Part shown: positions 1 to 5,959 of the stretch, piece by piece
Layout: the number at the start of each line of letters is the position of its first letter
Numbering within the stretch: the first letter of the stretch is position 1
DNA from: Caulobacteraceae bacterium
GTDB taxonomy: Bacteria > Pseudomonadota > Alphaproteobacteria > Caulobacterales > Caulobacteraceae
Direction: 5' to 3'
Assembly (NCBI GenBank): GCA_947479185.1
Contig: CANJYY010000167.1
Span: forward strand, 1 to 6,219
DNA length: 6,219 nucleotides
The notes under the pieces: model-generated
Told to the model about the DNA's origin: nothing
The model's database searches: none
Seen by the model: the letters and a program-made list of their open reading frames with translations, nothing else
Program-made: the position numbers and the translations under genes

Positions 1-649
1 GCTGCATCTGCTGGTGTCGGGCACCCCGCTGCGCGGCGCCATCGTCACGATGATCGGCGAGAGCCCGTTCATGGGCCTGTTCTCGCTGGCCTCCATCGGC
101 GGACTGGTCTGGCTCGGCTGGGCCTACGGCCAGGCGCGGGGAACCGGGCCGGTGTTCTGGGACCTCGGCCCGGCGGCGAAACATGCCGCCGTGGCGCTGG
201 TGCTGCTGGCCATGCTGCTGATCGTGCCCGGCCTGACCACCCCCAACCCTACCAGCGTCAAGCAGGAAGGGGCGCTCGAGAAACCCAACGCCGTCCAGGG
301 CATGCTGCGCATCACCCGTCATCCGTTCCTCTGGGGCGTGGCGATCTGGGCCCTGGCCCACCTGCTGGCCAACGGCGACCTGCCGAGCGTGATCCTGTTC
401 GGATCGATGCTGGCGCTGGCCGTGTTCGGCACGGCCAGCATCGACGCCAAGCGCAAGCGGGCCCTCGGCGCCCGATGGGACGCCTTCGCCGGCCAGACCT
501 CGGGCGTGCCGTTCGCGGCCATCCTCGCGGGCAAACAGAAACTCTCGGTCGGCGAGATCGGCTGGTGGCGGCTGCTGCTCGGCGTCGTCGTCTGGGCTGG
601 CCTGCTGTTCGGCCACCCGTTCCTGTTCGGGGTCAATCCGCTCGGCTGA
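1..649 (+). CDS. NnrU-family integral membrane protein (5' end outside window)
   Basis: The reading frame is open from the first bases of the window and ends at TGA 647-649. The GTG at 14 is probably not the true start: the codons before it read L-H-L-L, and an HLLVSGTPLR-like stretch is typical near the N-terminus of NnrU proteins, so only a short N-terminal piece is missing. About five hydrophobic segments are visible, at residues 22-37, 59-73, 106-119, 124-139 and 186-205 counted from the GTG. The family hallmark is at residues 96-122, with T-R-H-P-F-L (H103) followed by W-A-x-A-H-L-L-A-N-G-D. NnrU was first described near nitrite and nitric oxide reduction genes. The plant and cyanobacterial zeta-carotene isomerase Z-ISO shares the fold and binds haem b, so conserved His residues may be haem ligands. 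The biochemical role here is unknown. It is followed 57 bp later by a haemoglobin gene on the same strand. Family assignment is firm; function is inferred. Confidence 0.88.
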   Translation, partial: LHLLVSGTPLRGAIVTMIGESPFMGLFSLASIGGLVWLGWAYGQARGTGPVFWDLGPAAKHAAVALVLLAMLLIVPGLTTPNPTSVKQEGALEKPNAVQGMLRITRHPFLWGVAIWALAHLLANGDLPSVILFGSMLALAVFGTASIDAKRKRALGARWDAFAGQTSGVPFAAILAGKQKLSVGEIGWWRLLLGVVVWAGLLFGHPFLFGVNPLG

Positions 650-657
650 TCCAGGGA

Positions 658-671
658 TTGATCCGGATCAT
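658..671 (+). promoter_or_regulatory. Possible FNR/FixK/Dnr-type operator upstream of the globin gene
   Basis: The sequence is TTGAT-CCGG-ATCAT. It matches the FNR/FixK consensus TTGAT-N4-ATCAA at nine of ten defined positions, and its inner 12 bases (659-670) are a perfect palindrome. It lies in the 57-bp gap between the NnrU stop and the globin start. Its centre (664.5) is 42.5 bp before the globin ATG. If it acts at the classical -41.5 position, the transcript would begin at the ATG and be nearly leaderless. No good -10 hexamer is visible around 690-700, which weakens an activator role. It could be a repressor site, or chance. Confidence 0.45.
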
Positions 672-706
672 GGACCCGCGAGGCCTTGCTCCGCCACGCG
701 TCGGGC

Positions 707-1111
707 ATGGCCCGCACCGACACCGTCGAACTCCCCCTGCCCTCGCCCTATGACCAGCTCGGCGGCGCGCCCGCCGTCCGCAGACTGGTCGACGCCTTCT
801 ATGACGCCATGGACAGCGACCCGGACGCCGCCGGCATCCGCCGGATGCACCATGCCGACCTCGGACCGATCCGCGACAAGCTGTTCGACTGGCTGAGCGG
901 CTGGGCCGGCGGCCCGCAGCTCTACAGCCAGCGGCCGGACCGGGCCTGCATCATGTCGGCGCACGCGCCCTACGCCATCGGCCCGGCCGAGCGCGACCAG
1001 TGGATGGGCTGCATGCGCACCGCGCTGGACAGCCTGACGCTTGAGCCGGACGTGCGGGAAATGTTCGAGTCCGCCTTCGGCCGCCTGGCGAACGGTCTGC
1101 GGAACCGCTGA
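707..1111 (+). CDS. Group II truncated (2/2) haemoglobin, TrHb2
   Basis: This encodes a 134-residue haem globin of the short 2-on-2 type, cytoplasmic by sequence (no signal peptide). Diagnostic features are Y15-D-Q-L-G-G, F31-Y32 (B10 Tyr), the L59-F-D-W-L-S-G-W-x-G-G-P70 stretch, the proximal haem ligand in H86-A-P-Y-A-I (F8 His), and W99 (G8 Trp), the hallmark of group II. H48 aligns roughly with the CD1 position, which is Tyr in mycobacterial trHbO. Group II globins bind O2 and NO and have been linked to NO detoxification, peroxide chemistry or oxygen handling; which applies here cannot be read from sequence. I chose ATG 707 over the in-frame TTG at 686 because the extra seven residues lie outside the globin fold. 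No strong Shine-Dalgarno is visible. It may be cotranscribed with the NnrU gene, and it converges on ilvD. Confidence 0.93.
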   Translation: MARTDTVELPLPSPYDQLGGAPAVRRLVDAFYDAMDSDPDAAGIRRMHHADLGPIRDKLFDWLSGWAGGPQLYSQRPDRACIMSAHAPYAIGPAERDQWMGCMRTALDSLTLEPDVREMFESAFGRLANGLRNR

Positions 1112-1117
1112 ATTCAG
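1108..1117. repeat. 10-bp palindrome over the globin stop codon
   Basis: CTGAATTCAG is self-complementary and contains the globin TGA. It occupies most of the 9-bp gap between the convergent globin and ilvD genes. The stem is short with no T-run, so I do not call it a terminator. No recognisable terminator exists here for either gene, so their transcripts probably run into each other. Confidence 0.3.
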
Positions 1118-1120
1118 GCC

Positions 1121-2971
1121 TCAGCGCTCGACCTGGCTGACATCGCGCACGGCGCCCTTGGCCGCGTTGGTGGTCATGGCCGCGTAGGCGCGCAGGGCGG
1201 GCGACACCGCGCGCACGCGGTCGACCGGCTTCCAGGCGTCCTTGCCCCGCGCTTCCATGGCCTCGCGGCGGGCGGCGATGACCGCGTCCGGCAGGTCCAG
1301 GGTGATGCCTCGGTTGGGGATGTCGATCAGGATCGGATCGCCGGTCTCGACCAGCGCGATCAGCCCGCCCTCGCCCGCTTCCGGCGAGACGTGGCCGATG
1401 GAGAGCCCGGAGGTTCCCCCCGAGAAGCGGCCGTCGGTGATCAGGGCGCAGGCGGCGCCCAGGCCCTTCGATTTCAGGTAGGTGGTCGGGTAGAGCATCT
1501 CCTGCATGCCCGGCCCGCCCTTGGGTCCCTCGTAGCGGATCACGACCACGTCTCCGGCCTGGACCTTGCCGCCGAGGATGCCGCTGACCGCCGCCTCCTG
1601 GCTCTCGTAGACCTTGGCCGTGCCGTTGAAGGTCAGGATCGACTCGTCGACCCCGGCCGTCTTCACGATGCAGCCCTCGGGCGCGAGGTTGCCGAACAGC
1701 ACCGCCAGCCCGCCGTCCTTCGAAAACGGATGCTCGACCGAGCGGATCACGCCGGCCTCACGGTCGGTGTCGAGGTCTTCCCAGCGCGCGGCCTGGCTGA
1801 AGGCGATCTGGGTCGGCTTGCCGCCCGGCGCGGCGCTGAACAGGTCGCGGGCGACCTGGCTGTTGGTGCGGCCGATGTCCCAGCGCGCCAGGGCGTCGGC
1901 CATGGTCGCGGCGTGGACGGTCGGCTGGGTGGCGTCGATCAGGCCGCCGCGCTCCAGCTCGCCCAGGATGGCCATGACGCCGCCGGCGCGATGGACGTCC
2001 TCCATGTGCACGTCGGCCTTGGCCGGGGCGACCTTGCACAGGCAGGGCACGCGGCGCGACAGGCGGTCGATGTCGGCCATGCCGAAGTCGACCTCGCCCT
2101 CATGGGCGGCGGCCAGCAGGTGCAGCACGGTGTTGGTCGAGCCGCCCATGGCGATGTCCAGGCTCATGGCGTTCTCGAACGCCGCCCGGGTGGCGATGCC
2201 GCGCGGCAGGGCCGTGGCGTCGTCCTGCTCGTACCAGCGCTGGCACAGGTCGACGACCAGCCGGCCGGCTTCCTTGAACAGCGCCTCGCGGTCGGCGTGG
2301 GTGGCCAGCACCGAGCCGTTGCCGGGCAGCGACAGGCCGAGCGCCTCGGTCAGGCAGTTCATCGAGTTGGCGGTGAACATGCCCGAACAGGAGCCGCAGG
2401 TCGGACAGGCGGCCTTCTCGATCGCCGACACTTCCTCGTCGCTGTAGCTTTCGTCGGCGGCGACGACCATGGCGTCGACCAGGTCGAGCGCGCGGATCTG
2501 GCCCTTCACCACGACCTTGCCGGCTTCCATCGGGCCGCCGGAGACGAACACGACCGGGATGTTCAGCCGCATGGCGGCCATCAGCATGCCGGGCGTGATC
2601 TTGTCGCAGTTGGAGATGCAGACCATGGCGTCGGCGCAGTGGGCGTTGACCATGTACTCGACGCTGTCGGCGATCAGCTCGCGGCTCGGCAGCGAGTACA
2701 GCATCCCGCCGTGGCCCATGGCGATGCCGTCGTCGACGGCGATGGTGTTGAACTCCTTGGCCACGCCGCCGGCCGCCTCGATCTCGCGGGCGACCAGCTG
2801 GCCCAGGTCCTTCAGGTGCACATGGCCGGGCACGAACTGGGTGAAGCTGTTGGCGACGGCGATGATCGGCTTGCCGAAGTCCCCGTCCTTCATGCCGGTC
2901 GCGCGCCACAGGCCCCGGGCGCCGGCCATGTTGCGGCCGTGGGTGGAGGTGCGCGAGCGGAGGACGGGCAT
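1121..2971 (-). CDS. ilvD: Dihydroxy-acid dehydratase, IlvD
   Basis: IlvD is an iron-sulphur enzyme of valine, isoleucine and leucine (and pantothenate) synthesis. It dehydrates 2,3-dihydroxy-isovalerate and 2,3-dihydroxy-3-methylvalerate to the 2-oxo acids. From ATG at 2971 the product is 616 residues, the same length as the E. coli enzyme, and it is recognisably similar along its whole length. Key features are R13-N-M-A-G-A-R, N75-T-I-A-V-D-D81 (metal-binding Asp pair), C118-I-S-N-C122-D-K124 (cluster Cys and metal-site Lys), C189-P-T-C-G-S-C195-S-G-M-F (cluster Cys), and the C-terminal signature T512-D-G-R-F-S517-G-G, whose Ser is the proposed base. It is the E. coli-like type, with N-S-F-T-Q-F (41-46) where many [2Fe-2S] homologues carry a further Cys. 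The frame can extend 19 codons to 3028, but that would cover the divergent promoter region, so 2971 is preferred. The gene diverges from a LysR-type regulator. Confidence 0.98.
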   Translation of the reverse strand: MPVLRSRTSTHGRNMAGARGLWRATGMKDGDFGKPIIAVANSFTQFVPGHVHLKDLGQLVAREIEAAGGVAKEFNTIAVDDGIAMGHGGMLYSLPSRELIADSVEYMVNAHCADAMVCISNCDKITPGMLMAAMRLNIPVVFVSGGPMEAGKVVVKGQIRALDLVDAMVVAADESYSDEEVSAIEKAACPTCGSCSGMFTANSMNCLTEALGLSLPGNGSVLATHADREALFKEAGRLVVDLCQRWYEQDDATALPRGIATRAAFENAMSLDIAMGGSTNTVLHLLAAAHEGEVDFGMADIDRLSRRVPCLCKVAPAKADVHMEDVHRAGGVMAILGELERGGLIDATQPTVHAATMADALARWDIGRTNSQVARDLFSAAPGGKPTQIAFSQAARWEDLDTDREAGVIRSVEHPFSKDGGLAVLFGNLAPEGCIVKTAGVDESILTFNGTAKVYESQEAAVSGILGGKVQAGDVVVIRYEGPKGGPGMQEMLYPTTYLKSKGLGAACALITDGRFSGGTSGLSIGHVSPEAGEGGLIALVETGDPILIDIPNRGITLDLPDAVIAARREAMEARGKDAWKPVDRVRAVSPALRAYAAMTTNAAKGAVRDVSQVER

Positions 2972-3070
2972 GGCGAGGGTCTCGGTGTGAACAGAACCCG
3001 ATCCTATCGCGGTTATCATCCGCACCAAAATATATTACTGAGGGCGCATTAGGTCGCCTGGACTATCAGA
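2972..3070. promoter_or_regulatory. ilvD / LysR-regulator divergent promoter region
   Basis: These 99 bp separate the ilvD start from the regulator start and must hold both promoters. The middle part (about 3014-3050) is clearly more A/T-rich than its surroundings. Candidate dyads for the regulator are GGT-N10-ACC (3011-3026) and GAT-N12-ATC (3000-3017); neither fits the LysR T-N11-A pattern exactly. TATC occurs as a direct repeat at 3005 and 3014. For ilvD on the minus strand, a possible -10 TAGGAT (3001-3006) lies 17 bp from a poor -35 TTTGGT (3024-3029), giving a leader of about 20-25 nt. I find no convincing promoter for the regulator. In C. crescentus, IlvR acts on a divergent ilvD promoter region, so the role is likely, while the exact sites are guesses. 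Confidence 0.6.
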
Positions 3071-3967
3071 ATGGACATCCGTCAGGTCCGCCACTTCGCC
3101 GCCGTGGCCGAGACCCTGCACTTCGGGCGCGCCGCCGAACGGCTGGGGATGACCCAGCCGCCGCTCAGCCAGTCGATCATGGCGCTCGAGCGCGAACTGG
3201 GCGCGCCGCTGTTCGTGCGCACCAAGCGCAGCGTGCGCCTGACGCCGCTCGGCGAGCAGTGGCTGCCGCATGTGCTCGAGGCGCTGACCCTGGTCGATGC
3301 CCTGCCGACGACGGCGCGCCGGCTGCGCGACGGCCAGACCGGCTACCTGGTCCTGTCGTTCGTGAGCACCGCCGACTACAGCGTCCTGCCCGACCTCGTG
3401 CGGCGCTACGCCGAGGCCTATCCCGATGTGGACATTCGCCTCGTGGAGGCGACCAGCGACGTCCAGATCCCGGCGCTCGCCGCCGGAGAGCGGCACGCGG
3501 GGATCATCATCCCGCCGCACGACGGGGCGCTGCCCGAGCCCCTCATCTATCGCCGGCTGGTGTCCGAGCCGCTGGTCGCGGCCGTGCCGACGGCCTGGAT
3601 CGGGGACGGCCGCCTGCCCGTGAGGGACGGCGTCCTGACGCCCGCAGCGCTGCTGGACGCGCCGCTGATCCTGTTCCCCCGGTCCGTGGCGCCCGCCTTC
3701 CACGACCTGGTGACGGGCTACTTCAGCGCCCGGGGCCGGCCGGCGCGGATCGTCCAGGAGGCGATCCAGATGCAGACCATCATCAGCCTGGTCTCGGCCG
3801 GCCTGGGCATGGCGCTGGTCCCGGCCTCGCTGCGCAACCTCGCCCGCGCGGGCGTCAGCTATGTCGAGATCGAGGACCCGCCGATGCTGGAGACCGGCCT
3901 GGCCTGGCGGCGGGACACTGACACGGCCACGCTGCGGGGCCTGCTGTCGCTGCTGCCGGGCGGCTAG
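3071..3967 (+). CDS. ilvR: LysR-type transcriptional regulator, probable IlvR
   Basis: A full-length LysR-family regulator (298 residues). The N-terminal winged helix-turn-helix spans residues 1-60: F18-G-R-A-A-E-R-L-G-M-T-Q-P-P-L-S-Q-S-I37 is the classic helix-turn-helix, followed by L39-E-x-x-L-G-A-P-L-F48 and the T58-P-L-G61 wing and linker entry. A periplasmic-binding-protein-like effector domain follows from about residue 91, with the typical S-A-G-L-G-M-A-L-V-P stretch near residues 240-252. It is divergent from ilvD. C. crescentus IlvR is a LysR protein that activates the divergent ilvD, so the symbol rests on family plus arrangement, not on a sequence search. Such proteins usually act as tetramers and repress their own gene. 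ATG 3071 gives the standard LysR N-terminus; only a weak GGA lies upstream. Its TAG overlaps the stop of the convergent hydrolase gene. Confidence 0.85.
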   Translation: MDIRQVRHFAAVAETLHFGRAAERLGMTQPPLSQSIMALERELGAPLFVRTKRSVRLTPLGEQWLPHVLEALTLVDALPTTARRLRDGQTGYLVLSFVSTADYSVLPDLVRRYAEAYPDVDIRLVEATSDVQIPALAAGERHAGIIIPPHDGALPEPLIYRRLVSEPLVAAVPTAWIGDGRLPVRDGVLTPAALLDAPLILFPRSVAPAFHDLVTGYFSARGRPARIVQEAIQMQTIISLVSAGLGMALVPASLRNLARAGVSYVEIEDPPMLETGLAWRRDTDTATLRGLLSLLPGG

Positions 3968-3970
3968 CCG
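3961..3970. other. Shared CTAG: overlapping stop codons of two convergent genes
   Basis: CGGCTAGCCG is a 10-bp palindrome. Its central CTAG (3964-3967) supplies TAG on the plus strand for the LysR gene (3965-3967) and TAG on the minus strand for the hydrolase gene (3964-3966). The coding regions therefore overlap by 4 bp, tail to tail, and no intrinsic terminator lies between them. Confidence 0.9.
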
Positions 3971-5097
3971 AGGAAGGCGTCGGCGATGCGCTGGGCCGGG
4001 ACCAGCGGGTCGACGTCGACCTGGCCGAGGTTGGTCAGCATGGCCACGGCCACGCCGTCGTCGGGCAGCATCATGACGATCGAGCGGCCGCCGACGATGC
4101 TGCCGGCGTGCCAGCCGCGCCGCCGGCCCTTCGGGTCGCGGTCGACGTCCCAGCCGACGCCGAACACGCCGGTCGCGCCGGAGCGCGAGGGATTGGCCGT
4201 GAACAGGGCCGACAGTCCGTCGGCGCTCAGATAGCCGGGCTGGGTGAGCGCCCCGCAGAACCGCGCCACGTCCGGCGCCGAGCCCAGCAGGCCGCCGCCG
4301 GCCCACTTGTAGGCGGGATTGATCGGCGGACAGCGGACGATCTCGACCTGGGCCTTGATCGGATAGACCGGCTGATAGTCGCCGACCCTGCCCGGCCTGA
4401 TCACGCCGCGAACCTCCGGCTCGATGCTCGACAGCGCCAGCGGCGCCGTCACGGTCTCGGCCAGGATGTCGGGGAACGGCCGGCCCGCCGCGGCCTCCAG
4501 CACCGCGCCGATCAGCACATAGCCGAACGTCGAGTAGTTCACCGCCTCGCCCGGCGGCGAGACCAGCGGGTCGTTGATGAAGATGGCCAGCTTGTCGTCG
4601 GTGGTCAGGTAGGTGCGGGTGTCGATCGAGCCGCCCGGCGCGGCCGGATCGAAGTCGCGGGGGATGTAGTGCCGCACCCCGCCCTGGTGGCTGACCAGCT
4701 GGCGCAGGGAGGTCTCCCGGTGCGGCGACGGCAGCGACGGGCGATAGCGGCTGATCGGCGCATCCAGATCGACCACCCGGCGCGCCACCAGCCGCATGAC
4801 CGCCGCGGCGGTCAGCACCTTGGACACGCTGGCCAGCCGGAAGCGGTCCTCGGTCGTGGCCGGAACACCCGTTTCGAGGTCGGCCACGCCGAACGCCTCG
4901 GTCCAGACCAGCCCGCCGCCGTGCCAGACGGCGACCGAAGCGGCCGGGAACGGCGCAGCGGCCATGTAGGCGCGCACCACCGCCCGCGCCTGCTCGGTCG
5001 CAGGCGCCTGCGCCTGCGCCTGCGCGCGGGCGAGGCCCGGTCCGGCGAGGGTCAAGGCGGCGGGAACCGCGAAAAGGGAGCGACGGGTGAGGTTCAA
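3964..5097 (-). CDS. Tat-exported serine hydrolase, class C beta-lactamase/LACTB-like fold
   Basis: This is a 377-residue serine hydrolase of the beta-lactamase class C/esterase family. The N-terminus, T4-R-R-S-L-F9 followed by a hydrophobic stretch and A-R-A near residue 25, looks like a twin-arginine signal, so the product is probably periplasmic. The catalytic motif S-x-x-K is S90-V-S-K93. The second motif, usually Y-x-N, reads Y188-S-T190 within N-Y-S-T-F-G-Y. The third motif is H330-A-G332. The Asn-to-Thr change, as I recall also in LACTB-type peptidases, argues against a true antibiotic-resistance enzyme. Substrate is unknown; peptide or ester hydrolysis and cell-wall peptide turnover are all possible. 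The start is a TTG at 5097 overlapping the upstream peroxidase stop (TTGA), which implies translational coupling; AAGG lies immediately before it. No ATG or GTG gives the Tat signal. Family firm, start likely, function open. Confidence 0.88.
   Translation of the reverse strand: MNLTRRSLFAVPAALTLAGPGLARAQAQAQAPATEQARAVVRAYMAAAPFPAASVAVWHGGGLVWTEAFGVADLETGVPATTEDRFRLASVSKVLTAAAVMRLVARRVVDLDAPISRYRPSLPSPHRETSLRQLVSHQGGVRHYIPRDFDPAAPGGSIDTRTYLTTDDKLAIFINDPLVSPPGEAVNYSTFGYVLIGAVLEAAAGRPFPDILAETVTAPLALSSIEPEVRGVIRPGRVGDYQPVYPIKAQVEIVRCPPINPAYKWAGGGLLGSAPDVARFCGALTQPGYLSADGLSALFTANPSRSGATGVFGVGWDVDRDPKGRRRGWHAGSIVGGRSIVMMLPDDGVAVAMLTNLGQVDVDPLVPAQRIADAFLG
5004..5025. repeat. GCGCCT hexanucleotide tandem repeat
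   Basis: Three full GCGCCT units plus a partial fourth lie inside the hydrolase gene. On the minus strand they encode alternating Gln-Ala residues just after the predicted signal-peptide cleavage site (about residues 26-31). Copy-number change would stay in frame and only alter the length of the exported N-terminal linker. Confidence 0.75.
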
Positions 5098-5576
5098 GCC
5101 TTCAGCGCGTCCTCGACCGCGGCCTTCAGTTCGGCGTCCTCGGGCACGGTGCGCGGGCCGAACACATTGATCAGGGACCCGTCCTTGCCGACCAGCAGCT
5201 TGTGGAAGTTCCACACCGGCTCGGCGGGCTCGCCGACCTCGGCCACGGCCCATTTGTAGAACGGATGGGCGTCCTCGCCCTTCACATCGACCTTGCTGGT
5301 CATCGGGAAATCGACGCCGAAGGTGGTGCGGCAGAACTCGGCGATCTCCTCGTTGGTCCCCGGCTCCTGGCCCATGAACTGGTTGCTGGGCACGCCCAGC
5401 ACCACCAGCCCCTGGTCGCGGTAATCTTTGTAGAGCTGTTCCAGCCCGTCGTACTGCGGGGTCAGGCCGCACTTGCTGGCCACATTGACCACCAGCACCA
5501 CCTTGTCCCGGAAGGTCGTCATCGGCAGGGCCGAGCCGTCGATGGCGGTGAAGGCATAGTCGTAGGCGGTGGTCAT
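5094..5576 (-). CDS. Glutathione peroxidase family protein (Cys type, thioredoxin fold)
   Basis: A 160-residue cytoplasmic peroxidase that reduces hydrogen peroxide or organic and lipid hydroperoxides. The peroxidatic cysteine is C36 in N31-V-A-S-K-C-G-L-T. The other tetrad members are Q70 in Q-E-P-G-T-N-E-E-I and W122-N123 in V-W-N-F. C82, in F-C-R-T-T-F-G-V-D-F-P, sits where thioredoxin-dependent GPx enzymes such as poplar GPx5 carry the resolving cysteine. Despite the family name, thioredoxin is thus the likely reductant. Length is normal for bacterial BsaA/BtuE/Gpo-type proteins and no signal peptide is present. ATG 5576 has a good GGAG eight bases upstream (5585-5588). The last codons overlap the TTG start of the serine hydrolase, so the two form an operon with the peroxidase first. 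Confidence 0.95.
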   Translation of the reverse strand: MTTAYDYAFTAIDGSALPMTTFRDKVVLVVNVASKCGLTPQYDGLEQLYKDYRDQGLVVLGVPSNQFMGQEPGTNEEIAEFCRTTFGVDFPMTSKVDVKGEDAHPFYKWAVAEVGEPAEPVWNFHKLLVGKDGSLINVFGPRTVPEDAELKAAVEDALKA

Positions 5577-5640
5577 GCGAGGGGCTCCGGAAGCGCTGGG
5601 CGACTATACCTGCGACACGCGCGATCGCGAAGACCAGTGC
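5577..5640 (-). promoter_or_regulatory. Candidate promoter and ribosome binding site of the peroxidase-hydrolase operon
   Basis: On the minus strand, TATAGT (5603-5608) matches the -10 consensus at five of six bases and lies about 27 bp before the ATG. A GGAG Shine-Dalgarno is at 5585-5588. No good -35 is seen at 16-18 bp spacing. The 10-bp palindrome CGCGATCGCG (5620-5629) occupies the -35 area and could be an operator. Confidence 0.45.
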
Positions 5641-5653
5641 CCCTCTCCTCCCC

Positions 5654-5681
5654 GCTCATCCTCGCGGAAGCGAGGATGAGC
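5654..5681. repeat. Perfect 12-bp-stem hairpin with GGAA loop (REP-like)
   Basis: GCTCATCCTCGC and GCGAGGATGAGC are exact reverse complements separated by GGAA. No T-run follows on either strand, so it is not a standard intrinsic terminator. Hairpins of this CTCATCC-type are, to my recollection, common intergenic repeats in alphaproteobacterial genomes. It could also act as a Rho-independent-like block or mRNA stabiliser upstream of the peroxidase promoter. Confidence 0.85.
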
Positions 5682-5715
5682 AGAATTGAGACAGGCCTGA
5701 TGACACTCGCCCCAC

Positions 5716-5841
5716 AGCCTTGTTGGAATGGGAGCGCGAGCGGTCGCCTTGGTCAAGGACGCCCCTCCGGGCCGCCGCGTTGCGGCCGGCGAAGCCGGTC
5801 CTTGAGCAAGACGCGCGCACGCGCCACGCTCCGCCAAGGCT
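5716..5841. repeat. 126-bp imperfect palindrome with nested hairpins
   Basis: Three paired blocks bracket a common centre. AGCCTTG (5716-5722) pairs with CAAGGCT (5835-5841). GGAGCG (5731-5736) pairs with CGCTCC (5827-5832). CTTGGTCAAGGAC (5748-5760) pairs with GTCCTTGAGCAAG (5798-5810), with one mismatch in 13. The centre holds GGCCGC/GCGGCC (5770-5775 with 5782-5787), or alternatively CCGGC-GAA-GCCGG (5786-5798). Length and layout resemble ERIC-type intergenic repeats in design, though the sequence is not one I can name. It could be a dispersed non-autonomous repeat or a structured RNA. Confidence 0.65.
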
Positions 5842-5865
5842 GAAGGGCGGGAACTGCCGCAGCTC

Positions 5866-5909
5866 GAAAGCAGCATTTCTGAAGGTCAACTAAGGGTGGG
5901 AAGCAGACA
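5866..5909. repeat. Pair of GAARGCAG direct motifs
   Basis: GAAAGCAGCATT (5866-5877) and GGAAGCAGACA (5899-5909) are similar, 33 bp apart, with GGTCAACTAAGGGTGGG between. The arrangement recalls degenerate intergenic repeats carrying GTCTGCTTTCCACCC-like units (reverse strand) that I remember from several alphaproteobacterial genomes. That is recollection only. Confidence 0.3.
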
Positions 5910-5959
5910 CAAGCCGGCGCGCCGAGATGCGAGTTTGTGCGAGCTGAAATCGCGCCTAA

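Noticed and set aside
1614..2447. 277-codon plus-strand frame inside ilvD
   Set aside because: A second antisense shadow of ilvD with no family motifs and no ribosome binding site.
2972..3028. 19-residue N-terminal extension of IlvD
   Set aside because: Start at 2971 gives exactly the usual 616-residue enzyme. The extension occupies the divergent promoter region and shows no similarity to IlvD N-termini.
1391..3052. 553-codon plus-strand frame antisense to ilvD
   Set aside because: It is the mirror of a complete, conserved ilvD. Its His/Gln/Gly/Val-rich composition without any recognisable domain is typical of antisense frames in GC-rich coding DNA.
3035..4306. 423-codon minus-strand frame across the LysR gene and the hydrolase end
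   Set aside because: It crosses two clearly assigned genes and is Arg/Gln/His-rich low-information sequence.
4108..5259. 383-codon plus-strand frame antisense to the hydrolase and peroxidase
   Set aside because: Arg-rich shadow of two genes with intact catalytic motifs on the other strand.
5098..5472. Upstream extension of the hydrolase frame to give a 502-residue protein
   Set aside because: The extra residues are the peroxidase gene read in the wrong frame, and they would bury the Tat signal peptide in the interior.
5654..5681. The perfect hairpin as an intrinsic terminator
   Set aside because: No T-run follows on either strand, and a proper terminator for the leftward gene is already present at 6020-6062.
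5604..5889. Two overlapping 77-90 codon minus-strand frames upstream of the peroxidase
   Set aside because: They span the palindrome and the perfect hairpin and lack ribosome binding sites. They look like translations of repeats rather than proteins.
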